A stretch of 64,000 nucleotides of DNA from Helcococcus kunzii ATCC 51366 (GTDB lineage: Bacteria; Bacillota; Clostridia; Tissierellales; Peptoniphilaceae): positions 1,786,366 to 1,850,365 of the forward strand of contig NZ_JH601088.1 in assembly GCF_000245755.1 (NCBI RefSeq). Reading direction: 5' to 3'. The stretch's first letter is position 1. Every line of letters starts with the position of its first letter. Under the pieces are notes generated by a model. It had not been told where the DNA came from and did no database searches. It saw only the letters and a program-made list of their open reading frames with translations. This document shows, one piece after another, positions 36,165 through 45,243 of this stretch. Position numbers and translations under genes: made by a program.

Positions 36165-36944
36165 CTATCTTACCAACCATCCACCATCTACTGCCAAGAT
36201 ATGACCATTTACATAATCTGAGGCTCTGCTTGATAAAAATACTATAGTTCCCATTAATTCACTAGTTTCTGCCCAATGCCCTGCAGGTATTCTATCCAGA
36301 ATTTCTTTATTTCTTTTTTCATCTTCTCTAATCGGTTGAGTATTATCTGTCTTAATATAACCAGGAGCTATGGCATTAACTTGAATATTTTTATCAGCTA
36401 ATTCATTAGCAAAAGCCTTTGTAATTCCTGCAACGCCGTGTTTGCTTGCTGTATATGGAGGCACAAATTTACCTCCTTGGAATGATAACATTGAGGCTAC
36501 ATTTATTATCTTACCTCCACCTTGTTTTACCATTTCTATCGCAGCTCTTTGGCTTAAATAATATACTGAATTAAGGTTAATATCAATTACAGTATTCCAA
36601 TCCTCATCTTTATATTCAAGAAGTGGTGATCTTTTTATTGTACCTGCATTATTAATTAAAATATCCACCTTACCATATTTCTCTAAGCAATCATTTATGA
36701 CGATATTCGCCGCATTTTCCTTAGTCAAATCTATTTGTAAAAAGTGTACTTTTCTACCTTTGTCTTCTATCAATTTCCTTGTTTCTTCTATATCTCCACT
36801 TAAATAAGTAATATATATATCTGCTCCAGCTTCAGCTAAGGCTACAGCATATGCTTGGCCAAGGCCTTTATTTGCTCCTGTAATTATTGCCACTTTATCT
36901 TGTAATTCAAAATATTTCATATTAAAATTGTTTAGTTCAGACAT
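36165..36944 (-). CDS. kduD: 2-deoxy-D-gluconate/2-keto-3-deoxygluconate 3(5)-dehydrogenase, KduD type (SDR)
   Basis: A 259-residue short-chain dehydrogenase: the NAD-binding TGANKGLGQ, NNAGT, the catalytic serine in NVASM and the YTASK catalytic tyrosine-lysine. Next to kduI it reduces 2,5-diketo-3-deoxygluconate to 2-keto-3-deoxygluconate (KDG). It lies 11 bp after the kduI stop. In streptococcal glycosaminoglycan loci the analogous step is done by DhuD; the KduD name rests on pairing with KduI. Confidence 0.9.
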   Translation of the reverse strand: MSELNNFNMKYFELQDKVAIITGANKGLGQAYAVALAEAGADIYITYLSGDIEETRKLIEDKGRKVHFLQIDLTKENAANIVINDCLEKYGKVDILINNAGTIKRSPLLEYKDEDWNTVIDINLNSVYYLSQRAAIEMVKQGGGKIINVASMLSFQGGKFVPPYTASKHGVAGITKAFANELADKNIQVNAIAPGYIKTDNTQPIREDEKRNKEILDRIPAGHWAETSELMGTIVFLSSRASDYVNGHILAVDGGWLVR

Positions 36945-36955
36945 AATATCTCCTT

Positions 36956-37795
36956 TTATTTCAGTTGATCCATTTCTACAAAATCCATATCATCATATGT
37001 TATATTCTCACCACACATTGCCCAAATAAAGCTATAATTTTTCGTTGCAACTCCACTATGGATTGACCAACTTGGACTTATTGTAGCTTGTTCACTTTTC
37101 ATAACCAAATGTTTAGTTTCTGAAGGAAGTCCCATAAAATGAAACACTCTTGTATCTTCTTCCATATCGAAATATAAATATGTTTCCATTCTTCTTTCAT
37201 GTGTATGACAAGGCATTGTATTCCAAGAGTTTCCTTCTTCTAATATTGTATATCCCATTTGTAATTGACATGATTCACAAATATTTGGATGTATATATTG
37301 ATAAATCTTTCTCTTATTCATAGATAAATCATCTCCCATTTCTCTTGGAGTTATTTTATCTATTGAAATCTTAACATTTGGATACACTTTGTGCGCAGGA
37401 GTTGATACAACATAGAATTTTGCTGGATTACTTTCATTTACTGATTCGAAAATAACTTCTTTTGTTTCCTTACCAATATAGAAACCATCCTGTTTTTTCA
37501 TATCAAAAACTTGTCCATCGATTGTTATTTTACCTTCTCCACCAATATTAATAACACCTAATTCTCTTCTTTCTAAGAAATAATCTACACCTAATTCTTT
37601 GTTTAACACTATTTCTAATTTTTTATTTGTTGGAGTAACACCTCCAAAAATTTGTCTGTCATCATGAGTATAAGTTAATTTTATTTCTCCCGGTACAAAA
37701 ATTTCTTCAACTAAAAATTCTCTTCTTAAATCCTCTGTTGAAAAATTTCTAATATCTTGTGGTGAGTGTGAATATCTTGTATCGTATTTTGTCAT
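36956..37795 (-). CDS. kduI: 5-keto-4-deoxyuronate isomerase
   Basis: A 279-residue cupin. The metal site is visible in MPCHTHERRMETYLYF (His, His, Glu), and the usual start YSHSPQDIRNFSTEDLRREFLVE is present. It converts 4-deoxy-5-keto uronate, released by GH88, to 2,5-diketo-3-deoxygluconate. Its ATG overlaps by one base (TAATG) the stop of a reading frame that continues the lyase gene upstream after a frameshift, a sign that the two genes were translationally coupled. Confidence 0.96.
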   Translation of the reverse strand: MTKYDTRYSHSPQDIRNFSTEDLRREFLVEEIFVPGEIKLTYTHDDRQIFGGVTPTNKKLEIVLNKELGVDYFLERRELGVINIGGEGKITIDGQVFDMKKQDGFYIGKETKEVIFESVNESNPAKFYVVSTPAHKVYPNVKISIDKITPREMGDDLSMNKRKIYQYIHPNICESCQLQMGYTILEEGNSWNTMPCHTHERRMETYLYFDMEEDTRVFHFMGLPSETKHLVMKSEQATISPSWSIHSGVATKNYSFIWAMCGENITYDDMDFVEMDQLK

Positions 37796-37998
37796 TATTG
37801 ATTCCTTTCTTTTGTTTTCTTCTTAACAAAAATTACTTGATTTAATATTATAGATATTATCAGAATTATAAATATATTCTTTATTCCTTTGTCTCCTGTG
37901 CTAGGATTTTTTACCTCCTTTTTCTTTTTAATATCTTTACTATTATCTTTTACATTAATTTGAGTAATCTTTTTATTATCTTTTGCCTTTTTATTTAT
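37795..37998 (-). pseudogene. Frame-shifted sortase tail of the PL8 lyase
   Basis: In the +1 frame relative to the end of the lyase gene, this stretch reads through about 65 residues without a stop. It has a Lys/Asn-rich spacer, the sorting motif NPSTGD, a hydrophobic segment (IFIILIISIIL) and a KKKTKERNQ tail, ending in TAA overlapping the kduI ATG. This is a complete cell-wall sorting signal. The lyase frame stops at 37991 within TAAATAAATAAA, three tandem TAAA units; removing one unit (4 nt), or one base, would join the frames. Upstream of 37999 this frame is closed, so the shift must fall in a window of about 8 nt. Confidence 0.85.
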
Positions 37999-40900
37999 TT
38001 ATATTATTTGTTTTGTTTTTTCCATCTTTATTATTATTGTTATTTTGTTTTGTTTTATTTGTATTTGATTTATCTAATCTGTCCTCTTTTTTATTAGAAT
38101 TTTCATCATTAATATGTTTATCATCCTTCTTTCTTAATCTAAATCTTAATTCAGATCCATCTTCCGCGTTACTTAAAAGTTCATATTTACTTAAATCTAT
38201 CTCTACAGATTTTAATATATTTTTTCCTTCAAAAGTATTAGCTTTTATTTTATAAATAGAATCCTCTCTAGTTAAGTAATACAACCCCTCTTTTGATATC
38301 TTTACACCATCATATAAATTATATTCTTTTGGTAAATATTTAACTGCCATTATAGTTTTTGAGTTTGTATCTTCTATAACTTGATTCTCTATATCATTTG
38401 ATAAAACTTTTATTTCTTGATTTTTATTATTAAACTCTCTTTCAGAGATATTTGGATACATTATATAAGCATAGGATTTAACTCTTTTATCATTATTGTT
38501 TACAATAGATATGAATTCATTTGTAACTAATTCATTAGACTGTGAGCTATTAATAGAATTCCAAGAATCACTTCTTGTCTCTTTTTTAAAAGAAATATTA
38601 TTATTTTCTAATAATTTATAACCTATGTTCTTGTTTTCCATTTTATTTTTTAAGAATATATTTTTTATATTCTTTTTCTCAAAATTATACTCTTTTGCTT
38701 TTTTGCCATCTACAATTAGTTCATAGTCTTTAGAGTTTATCTTCCTATTTTCAAGTGTTGTATAAGATTTTTTATCAGTTTTATTGATTATAGGCGCTCC
38801 TAATAAAACAATTTTATTATCTACAATAAACCAAGACTTCTTTTGAAATAAGGTTTTATTATAATTTGAAAAATCCATTCCGAAAATAGCATGTTTTGAA
38901 TCATGAACTAAACCTCCAACCAATGAAGATCCCATAGTTTGTTTACTTCCGCTATTTTCGCCTGATTGTCTTTGTTCAACAAGAGCTGTAACACCTGGAA
39001 GTTTTGTAGCATCTACAGTTGGCCAAAATCCATCACTATAGTGTGATAAATCTCCATTATATAGGTAAATCATGCCATCACCAGTGTACCAACCCCTTTT
39101 ATTTTCTTCATTCATCTCCTCATAATTTTGTGTTCTAGATGAATGCATACTTAATGCTATGGCATAATCTCTATCAGAATTATATATAACTGCTTTATCC
39201 ATATTTGCAAGATTCTTTATATATGATTCATTCGAAATAAGTTTAATAGAATTGTCATTTAATATATTATTAAATAATTCTATATCTTTATATGAAGTTA
39301 AATTATCATAAACATCATAATAAGAATCTAATTTTACTATTTGTTTTATTGTTCCTTTTAACCTATCATTTGTCTGTACATCAAATAAATCACTACTTCT
39401 AGCAATAGAACGAAGAATTTCTACTGCTGCAGCATGAGATTGTAAATTTTCTCTACTTATACCTCTTCCTCTACTCATATCCATTAACTCTCCTTTGAAA
39501 ATTAATGGTATAAAAGAATTGTCATACCATTTTAAAAGTGTTTGCAATTTGTCTTGACCTAATGGTGAATTAGTTTTTTGAATAATAGGTAATAGTTGTG
39601 TCAAACCATCTATCAAAACATTACCGTATGAACCTGTAGATGCTAAATTTGTATGTGCTATATATGATCCATCCATATAAAAACCTTCGCCATTATTTAC
39701 AAATTCAAATAATTGTTGCATTGATTTTATAGTTTCAGATATAGTTTCGTCATCTTTATTTAATATCCCTGCTATAATCTTTACCCTTCCCATATCAACT
39801 AAATTTCCACCTGTTGCTTTAAATGGAGATAAAGTTGCTCTAAAGATATAAGGATCAGGTACAAACTTATAAATAGGTTTTAAATATTTATGAATGTCTT
39901 CTTCAGAAAAATATCTATACATTAATGATAATGTGTTATTTATAGCTCTTGGAGTTCCTATCTCATAATCCCACCAATTCCCTACAATATCTTTATTTTC
40001 ATGATAAACATTTTTGTACATCCAATTTAAAGAATTTTTTACAATTTCGATAGCTTTTTTATCATTATAAACGGATGACTCTTTATTAGTAATTTGTTTT
40101 GCTAATAACTCCAATTTCCTATATGTTGTAGTCAAAGAAGATGATTTTTCATAATCTTTAGTCTCTTCCCAAAGATATCCATCCATTTTAAAATTAAAAG
40201 TGTTGATTATTTCTTGTGCTTTCAATTCTAAATTTTCATGATTTTCTCTCATAATTTCATTTGTTGAATCATAAAATTCATTTCCAGCTATAACCTTATT
40301 CCATTCTTCTATCATTTCTAGATATTTATTATTAATATTCTTTATTTCTACACTGATTATCTTATCTTGACCATTATCGGTAGTAGAAATTATAGTTTTC
40401 CCTACAGATGTTGGAACTATAAAACCATTTTCTATTTTTAAAATATCATCTTTTATTTTATATTCTAAATTAGGTTTATTTAATAAATATTTCTTATTTA
40501 ATTCTAAAGTAATTGTTTCCTCTATTGTACTTAGTTCATCTTCTCTAATAGATTCATTATTTTTTTCTTTTTCAGTTAATGATATATCGTCAATATAGAT
40601 ACTTCCTAACCCTTTATCATAAAATATTTCTACTCTAATATTATCTATATCAGATAATGGTTTATATATTTTTTTAGATGTCTTCCATTCATTATTTCCA
40701 GTAAACTTTTCTGAATACCACAAATTCTTCTGCTCATTACCTTTTTTTTCTATTATCCTAATATAAATATTTCCTTTTTTATTCTTTGTTTTTATATCAA
40801 AACTTAACTCATATTCTTTATCAGATTCTACTTTTAAATCTTGATTAACAACTGTTCTAAATTCACTTTGACTATCTATATATAACACATTTTTCTTATT

Positions 40901-41176
40901 ATCTATATTTTCTAATATTTCATACTTATATTGATTTTTTATTTCTTCTTTTAATTCATCATTTTCTAAGTATTCTTTTGAAATCCATAAATTCCAATCC
41001 TTAGGAGCTTTACCAGTCCAAAACTTTTTATTTTCATTAGTTTCGGTAAAATCACCATTTTTTATTAAATTCTTTTTTTCAATTTCTTCCTGTGCATATA
41101 CTACATTAGAAATAATCACGAAAGAAAAAATGTAAATTAAAATTATAAATTTATTTTTTATTTTCTTAGTATTCAT
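37991..41176 (-). CDS. Secreted polysaccharide lyase family 8 (hyaluronate/chondroitin lyase), truncated before its wall anchor
   Basis: A 1061-residue product. The signal peptide is about 1-28 (VVYA). A carbohydrate-binding beta-sandwich (about 35-205) and a short bacterial Ig-like stretch precede the PL8 alpha-toroid (about 290-640), with NWWDYEIGTPRAINN (catalytic Asn), YIAHTNLASTGSYG (catalytic His and Tyr) and SRGRGISR (Arg). Beta-sandwich domains follow (WPTVDATKLPGVT). It cleaves hyaluronan or chondroitin by elimination into unsaturated disaccharides. The Asn/Lys-rich tail stops abruptly; an intact NPSTGD sorting signal lies in another frame just downstream. In this sequence the enzyme should therefore be released rather than anchored. 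Ribosome site AAGAGGA. Confidence 0.93.
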   Translation of the reverse strand: MNTKKIKNKFIILIYIFSFVIISNVVYAQEEIEKKNLIKNGDFTETNENKKFWTGKAPKDWNLWISKEYLENDELKEEIKNQYKYEILENIDNKKNVLYIDSQSEFRTVVNQDLKVESDKEYELSFDIKTKNKKGNIYIRIIEKKGNEQKNLWYSEKFTGNNEWKTSKKIYKPLSDIDNIRVEIFYDKGLGSIYIDDISLTEKEKNNESIREDELSTIEETITLELNKKYLLNKPNLEYKIKDDILKIENGFIVPTSVGKTIISTTDNGQDKIISVEIKNINNKYLEMIEEWNKVIAGNEFYDSTNEIMRENHENLELKAQEIINTFNFKMDGYLWEETKDYEKSSSLTTTYRKLELLAKQITNKESSVYNDKKAIEIVKNSLNWMYKNVYHENKDIVGNWWDYEIGTPRAINNTLSLMYRYFSEEDIHKYLKPIYKFVPDPYIFRATLSPFKATGGNLVDMGRVKIIAGILNKDDETISETIKSMQQLFEFVNNGEGFYMDGSYIAHTNLASTGSYGNVLIDGLTQLLPIIQKTNSPLGQDKLQTLLKWYDNSFIPLIFKGELMDMSRGRGISRENLQSHAAAVEILRSIARSSDLFDVQTNDRLKGTIKQIVKLDSYYDVYDNLTSYKDIELFNNILNDNSIKLISNESYIKNLANMDKAVIYNSDRDYAIALSMHSSRTQNYEEMNEENKRGWYTGDGMIYLYNGDLSHYSDGFWPTVDATKLPGVTALVEQRQSGENSGSKQTMGSSLVGGLVHDSKHAIFGMDFSNYNKTLFQKKSWFIVDNKIVLLGAPIINKTDKKSYTTLENRKINSKDYELIVDGKKAKEYNFEKKNIKNIFLKNKMENKNIGYKLLENNNISFKKETRSDSWNSINSSQSNELVTNEFISIVNNNDKRVKSYAYIMYPNISEREFNNKNQEIKVLSNDIENQVIEDTNSKTIMAVKYLPKEYNLYDGVKISKEGLYYLTREDSIYKIKANTFEGKNILKSVEIDLSKYELLSNAEDGSELRFRLRKKDDKHINDENSNKKEDRLDKSNTNKTKQNNNNNKDGKNKTNNINK

Positions 41177-41185
41177 AAAATCCTC

Positions 41186-43117
41186 TTATTTTAATCTAAA
41201 AACAAAATTCCTATCCTTTATAAGATTGATTTGTCCATAAATCGAAACCTTATCTCTAGTGACAAATAATTTATCTCCAGAGGTTACGGGCTTTCTAGCA
41301 AATATAATTTGATAATTTTTATCTTTATTCTGAATCTCAATTCCTTTTACTAAATTCATTGCAGATTTTCTTTTATTTTGGTTAACTTCTAATTTAGTTA
41401 CTGTTAAATTATTTTTAGATAATATTGTCAAACTATCTCTAACTTCGTCTACATACTTTGGTTTAAAAACAATCTTTTTATTGTTTTCAATTAAATTATA
41501 TCTTCGAGAATATACACTGTCCTCGATAGTAATTTCATCATCAAAAAACCAAAGATTTAATATTTTTTCGTTATGTTTCAGATTAATATGATTAATACTA
41601 GAAATAATATTAATTTTTGGATTAATCTGTAAATATTTTTTCATTACATCATTTTTAGATATTCCATTAACTCTATCATAAATAATATAACTTTCTATTT
41701 CAGATAAATAAATTATATTTCTTCTATATAATATGTTATTTTTAGAATACCAATTCATTTCTAATATCCAACCATATTTAAAATAGCTAAAATTATTTAA
41801 TAGTGGTTCTATAACAGAATTATAACCCCATGATTCTCTAATCTCCATCGCATCAAAATTTTCAACATATATTGAATTATGAGCTTTTTCAGATTTTAAA
41901 AATATTCTTTCTTTTTTTTCGTCATATGAATATCTTCCAGGATCCACAATAAAATTTATACCATCAATATCTAACGTGATGGATCCATTGCTAGCATGTC
42001 CATGTGAACTACCATGAGATCCATTAAATGCTGAAAAATAAATGGTATCATTTTTTTGAATAAACAATCCTGATTGTTTTCCAAAAAATGTTTCTTTATA
42101 TTTTATGTTTTTATTATCTATATCTATATCATTTTGTTTGCCTATAAATATTGACATGTCATAATTAGATTTTTTATCATTTAACATCTTTAACGATCTA
42201 TAACAATCATAAACAAAACTTAATTTAACATTATCACTATCATTTAAAGAAAGTAATACCTCAGAGTTATTTATATAATAGTAAGTAACTCCAATTATAT
42301 TTTTTAACTTTTCTTTAAGATAATCAATTAATTGTATATCTAACAATCTTTCAAGATTGTATAAATACAAAAATGACATTGTCACTTCATGATGATATAA
42401 AGGGCTTTGTTCCCAATGAATATTATCATTATAAAATTGAATGTCTAATTGAATCTTTAATTTATTAAATACGTATTCTTTAAAGTTATCATCACTCGTT
42501 AAATCAGGGTGCAGCACAAGCCATGCTGCAACCCCAGTTAATGAGAGAACACCCCAATTACTTAAATCATATTTTCTTATGTAATTATTTTTAATATAAT
42601 TAATTTGATATTTTATACTTTCAATTAGTATATCTCTTTCTTTATCATTAATATCATCAAAAAAACTTACATATCTGAATGCTTTAGCCCAATTTAATAG
42701 TCTAATGCCTACATCTAATGGACGCCATGCTTCAGGATTCATTTTATAATCTTTATTACATTCTATGAAATCATACAAGTATTCTTTAAATTTCTCTAAG
42801 TATTTCTTTTGATTTGTAACTTTATATGCTAAAGCTAAATCATAAATAAATCCATGTCTATTTAACATATATGTCCATTCTAAATCTTGATTTGGAGTTC
42901 TATTCCATTTATAATCATAAAAATTATACTCAACAAAACAAGTTTCCATATCCAAACAGTCAGTATATTTTATTTTATTTTTTAAGTAACTATCACATCT
43001 TTCTTTTATATCGATAAAATAAGGATTTATTTCATATTTATTAACGACTTGATTTATCGTACTATTATAAATTTCATATATCCGATTCAGATTAGATGTG
43101 TTCTTTTTTATAAACAA
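41186..43117 (-). CDS. Heparinase II/III-family lyase, cytoplasmic
   Basis: A 643-residue protein with an alpha-toroid N-terminal half (WRPLDVGIRLLNWAKAF, LSNWGVLSLTGVAAWLV, HWEQSPLYHHEVT) and the Heparinase_II_III beta-sandwich (GSSHGHASNGSITLDIDGINFIVDPGRYSY, EKAHNSI). The histidine- and tyrosine-containing blocks typical of the active site are present. It has no signal peptide, so it acts on imported oligosaccharides, unlike the secreted PL8 enzyme encoded next to it. The exact polymer (heparan, or an oligo-hyaluronan/chondroitin) cannot be told from sequence. It lies in the operon between EIID and the PL8 gene. Confidence 0.88.
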   Translation of the reverse strand: MFIKKNTSNLNRIYEIYNSTINQVVNKYEINPYFIDIKERCDSYLKNKIKYTDCLDMETCFVEYNFYDYKWNRTPNQDLEWTYMLNRHGFIYDLALAYKVTNQKKYLEKFKEYLYDFIECNKDYKMNPEAWRPLDVGIRLLNWAKAFRYVSFFDDINDKERDILIESIKYQINYIKNNYIRKYDLSNWGVLSLTGVAAWLVLHPDLTSDDNFKEYVFNKLKIQLDIQFYNDNIHWEQSPLYHHEVTMSFLYLYNLERLLDIQLIDYLKEKLKNIIGVTYYYINNSEVLLSLNDSDNVKLSFVYDCYRSLKMLNDKKSNYDMSIFIGKQNDIDIDNKNIKYKETFFGKQSGLFIQKNDTIYFSAFNGSHGSSHGHASNGSITLDIDGINFIVDPGRYSYDEKKERIFLKSEKAHNSIYVENFDAMEIRESWGYNSVIEPLLNNFSYFKYGWILEMNWYSKNNILYRRNIIYLSEIESYIIYDRVNGISKNDVMKKYLQINPKINIISSINHINLKHNEKILNLWFFDDEITIEDSVYSRRYNLIENNKKIVFKPKYVDEVRDSLTILSKNNLTVTKLEVNQNKRKSAMNLVKGIEIQNKDKNYQIIFARKPVTSGDKLFVTRDKVSIYGQINLIKDRNFVFRLK

Positions 43118-43130
43118 AGCTTAGCTCCTA

Positions 43131-43961
43131 TTATGCTAATAGACCTAATGCAGAACCTATTATTCCTATAGCAAATAATAATATTAATAACTTATAAGTT
43201 GACCATTTCTTTTTCTTTATTAAATAATAAACAACTCCAGTCAAAACTACAGGTAATAATCTTGGTGCAATTTTATCCATAATTGTTTGCAAAGAAACAA
43301 TTTGTTCTTTTCCTTCAACCATTGTAGAATATTGTAATCCTAAATTCATTTTTACAAATGATGCAGCCAAACCTGATATTACAGTTACACCTACAATTGC
43401 TGCAGATTCTGAAATTTTTGAAATTTTTTCACTCAAAGTATCAATTACACTTGTACCTAATTTAAATCCAAGGTTTCCCATTAGTAATTTTATTATTAAC
43501 ATACTTAATATCATTACAGCCCAGAATCCCATTGGTGCAAATCCTAATCCATCTAAAGCTAAACCTGCAAATATCGTGGAAAATAATGGCGCTAGTCCAA
43601 ATTGTGCTATTGAATCTCCAATTCCTGCTAAAGGTCCCATAAGTGCCATTTTAATATTACGAGTATCTTCTACGTCTTGATCGTTATCATACATAGCTAA
43701 TTGAATACTTGTTATAAAAGGTAACATATGAGGATTAGTATTATAAAATTCTAAGTTTTCTTTTGATACTTCTTTTAATTTTTCTGGATCATCTTTATAT
43801 ATTTTTTTTAGTGCTGGAAATATTACATTTAAATAACTAACACCTTGATATGTTGTGTAATTAAATGCATTTTGTAGTAAATATGATCTTATTGAAGTTT
43901 TTGTATAATCTGATTTTTTTAATTTTCCTTTATATTCCTTCACTGTAGTCCTCCCCATCAT
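43131..43961 (-). CDS. PTS EIID component, mannose family
   Basis: A 276-residue membrane protein: SYLLQNAFNYTTYQGVSYLNVIFPALKKIY and NTNPHMLPFITSIQLAMYD are hallmark EIID blocks, and GPLAGIGDSIAQFGLAPLF is the family signature. With EIIC it forms the channel that imports unsaturated glycosaminoglycan disaccharides. It overlaps EIIC by 32 bp, though a later ATG or a GTG further in would reduce that overlap. Confidence 0.95.
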   Translation of the reverse strand: MMGRTTVKEYKGKLKKSDYTKTSIRSYLLQNAFNYTTYQGVSYLNVIFPALKKIYKDDPEKLKEVSKENLEFYNTNPHMLPFITSIQLAMYDNDQDVEDTRNIKMALMGPLAGIGDSIAQFGLAPLFSTIFAGLALDGLGFAPMGFWAVMILSMLIIKLLMGNLGFKLGTSVIDTLSEKISKISESAAIVGVTVISGLAASFVKMNLGLQYSTMVEGKEQIVSLQTIMDKIAPRLLPVVLTGVVYYLIKKKKWSTYKLLILLFAIGIIGSALGLLA

Positions 43962-44721
43962 TATTAGTAGCGACTATAACTTTATTATTAGGTGTTGAGA
44001 AATAATAAATTAAGGCAAAAACAGCTCCTAATAAAGCAACACCCATTGTTGGTAATTCTAAATAGGCTACAGCAACATATCCTAATAGAACATATGGTAC
44101 TAATTGTTTTTCCATCATAACAGATAAAATCATCGCAAAACCTATCGCTGGAATTAGACCTCCTGCAACACTAAATCCTTTAATTAACCATTCCGGAATA
44201 GAATTTACAAATGCTTCCAAGCCTGGTCTACTAAATACTGCTGCTAATCCAATAATAAATCCAGCAATAAAGAATACTATGTAAGTACTATTTGCAATAA
44301 GTCTAAATTTTCCAAATTTACCTTCTTCAATAGCTTTAGCTGCCATTATATGATTACTTGCAAATATTGTATATAAAGCAGTTGTTACTAATTGGAATAA
44401 AACAGCAAATGGAAATGATAATGCTAAAGCAGATTCTGGGGTTACTCCACTATTTTTTAATGTAATAACCATAATCGTTCCTACGATTCCTGGTCCCACA
44501 GGATTTGGTGGTACTGTTCCACCTGCTCCAACTCCAAAACCCATATATGCTAATTCTGCTAAAGCACCAAAAACTAATGCTGTTGGAATATCTCCAAGAA
44601 TTGCACCAACTAAGAAAGCCATTACTAAAGATCTATTTGAATAAATTCCTAGTAACTGACCTGAATAACAAAAAGCTGTTACTAAGGCTATTAATAACCC
44701 TTGTAATAATGTTATTTCCAT
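43930..44721 (-). CDS. PTS EIIC component, mannose/N-acetylgalactosamine family
   Basis: A 263-residue membrane protein of the sorbose/mannose EIIC type, with LLIALVTAFCYSGQLLGIYSNRSLVMAFLVGAILGDIPTALVFGALAELAYMGFGVGAGGTVPPNPVGPGI, the highly conserved entry region. It partners with EIIB, EIID and the distant EIIA. Ribosome site AAGGAGAAAAG before the ATG. Confidence 0.95.
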   Translation of the reverse strand: MEITLLQGLLIALVTAFCYSGQLLGIYSNRSLVMAFLVGAILGDIPTALVFGALAELAYMGFGVGAGGTVPPNPVGPGIVGTIMVITLKNSGVTPESALALSFPFAVLFQLVTTALYTIFASNHIMAAKAIEEGKFGKFRLIANSTYIVFFIAGFIIGLAAVFSRPGLEAFVNSIPEWLIKGFSVAGGLIPAIGFAMILSVMMEKQLVPYVLLGYVAVAYLELPTMGVALLGAVFALIYYFSTPNNKVIVATNNDGEDYSEGI

Positions 44722-44736
44722 ACTTTTCTCCTTTTC

Positions 44737-45234
44737 TTATTTTATTTTTTCTAATATTTTTTCAACATCCTGTTCACCATCATTTGAGACAGGCGATGTT
44801 TTAGTAGTGAATTTTATACCATATTTCTCTTTCATTATTTTTAGAGCTTCTCTGTCTTCCTCTCCTAAATAAATAAATTGAGAAATTTTTTCTTTACCTT
44901 CTGCAGCATGTATATTCCCTACATTTACTTCTTCCATAGGAAATCCCGCTTCACATAACCTTAGTGCATCTTTAGGGTTCTTAATTAAAACGAAAATAGT
45001 TTGAGTTGGTGCTGCTTTCCAAATTATTTCAGCAGTCTTTTTTATGTCCCAAAATCTTACCCCAACCTCTTTTGGTAATACTGTTTTCATTAAAGTTTGT
45101 TGGATTGGGTCTTTAGATACTTGATCATTTGCACAAATCAACAAATTTACACCTAAACTTTTGCACCAAAGCTGACCTTGTCCATGAATTAATCTTTCAT
45201 CAATTCTAATCATTTTTATATTGGGTTTATTCAT
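44737..45234 (-). CDS. PTS EIIB component, mannose family
   Basis: A 165-residue protein with MIRIDERLIHGQGQLWCKSL, where the histidine of LIHGQ (about residue 17) is phosphorylated by EIIA, and the conserved NVGNIHAAEGKE block. It phosphorylates the incoming sugar. It lies directly after the GH88 gene, an order shared with streptococcal hyaluronan-use loci. Confidence 0.95.
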   Translation of the reverse strand: MNKPNIKMIRIDERLIHGQGQLWCKSLGVNLLICANDQVSKDPIQQTLMKTVLPKEVGVRFWDIKKTAEIIWKAAPTQTIFVLIKNPKDALRLCEAGFPMEEVNVGNIHAAEGKEKISQFIYLGEEDREALKIMKEKYGIKFTTKTSPVSNDGEQDVEKILEKIK

Positions 45235-45243
45235 ATTTTCCTC

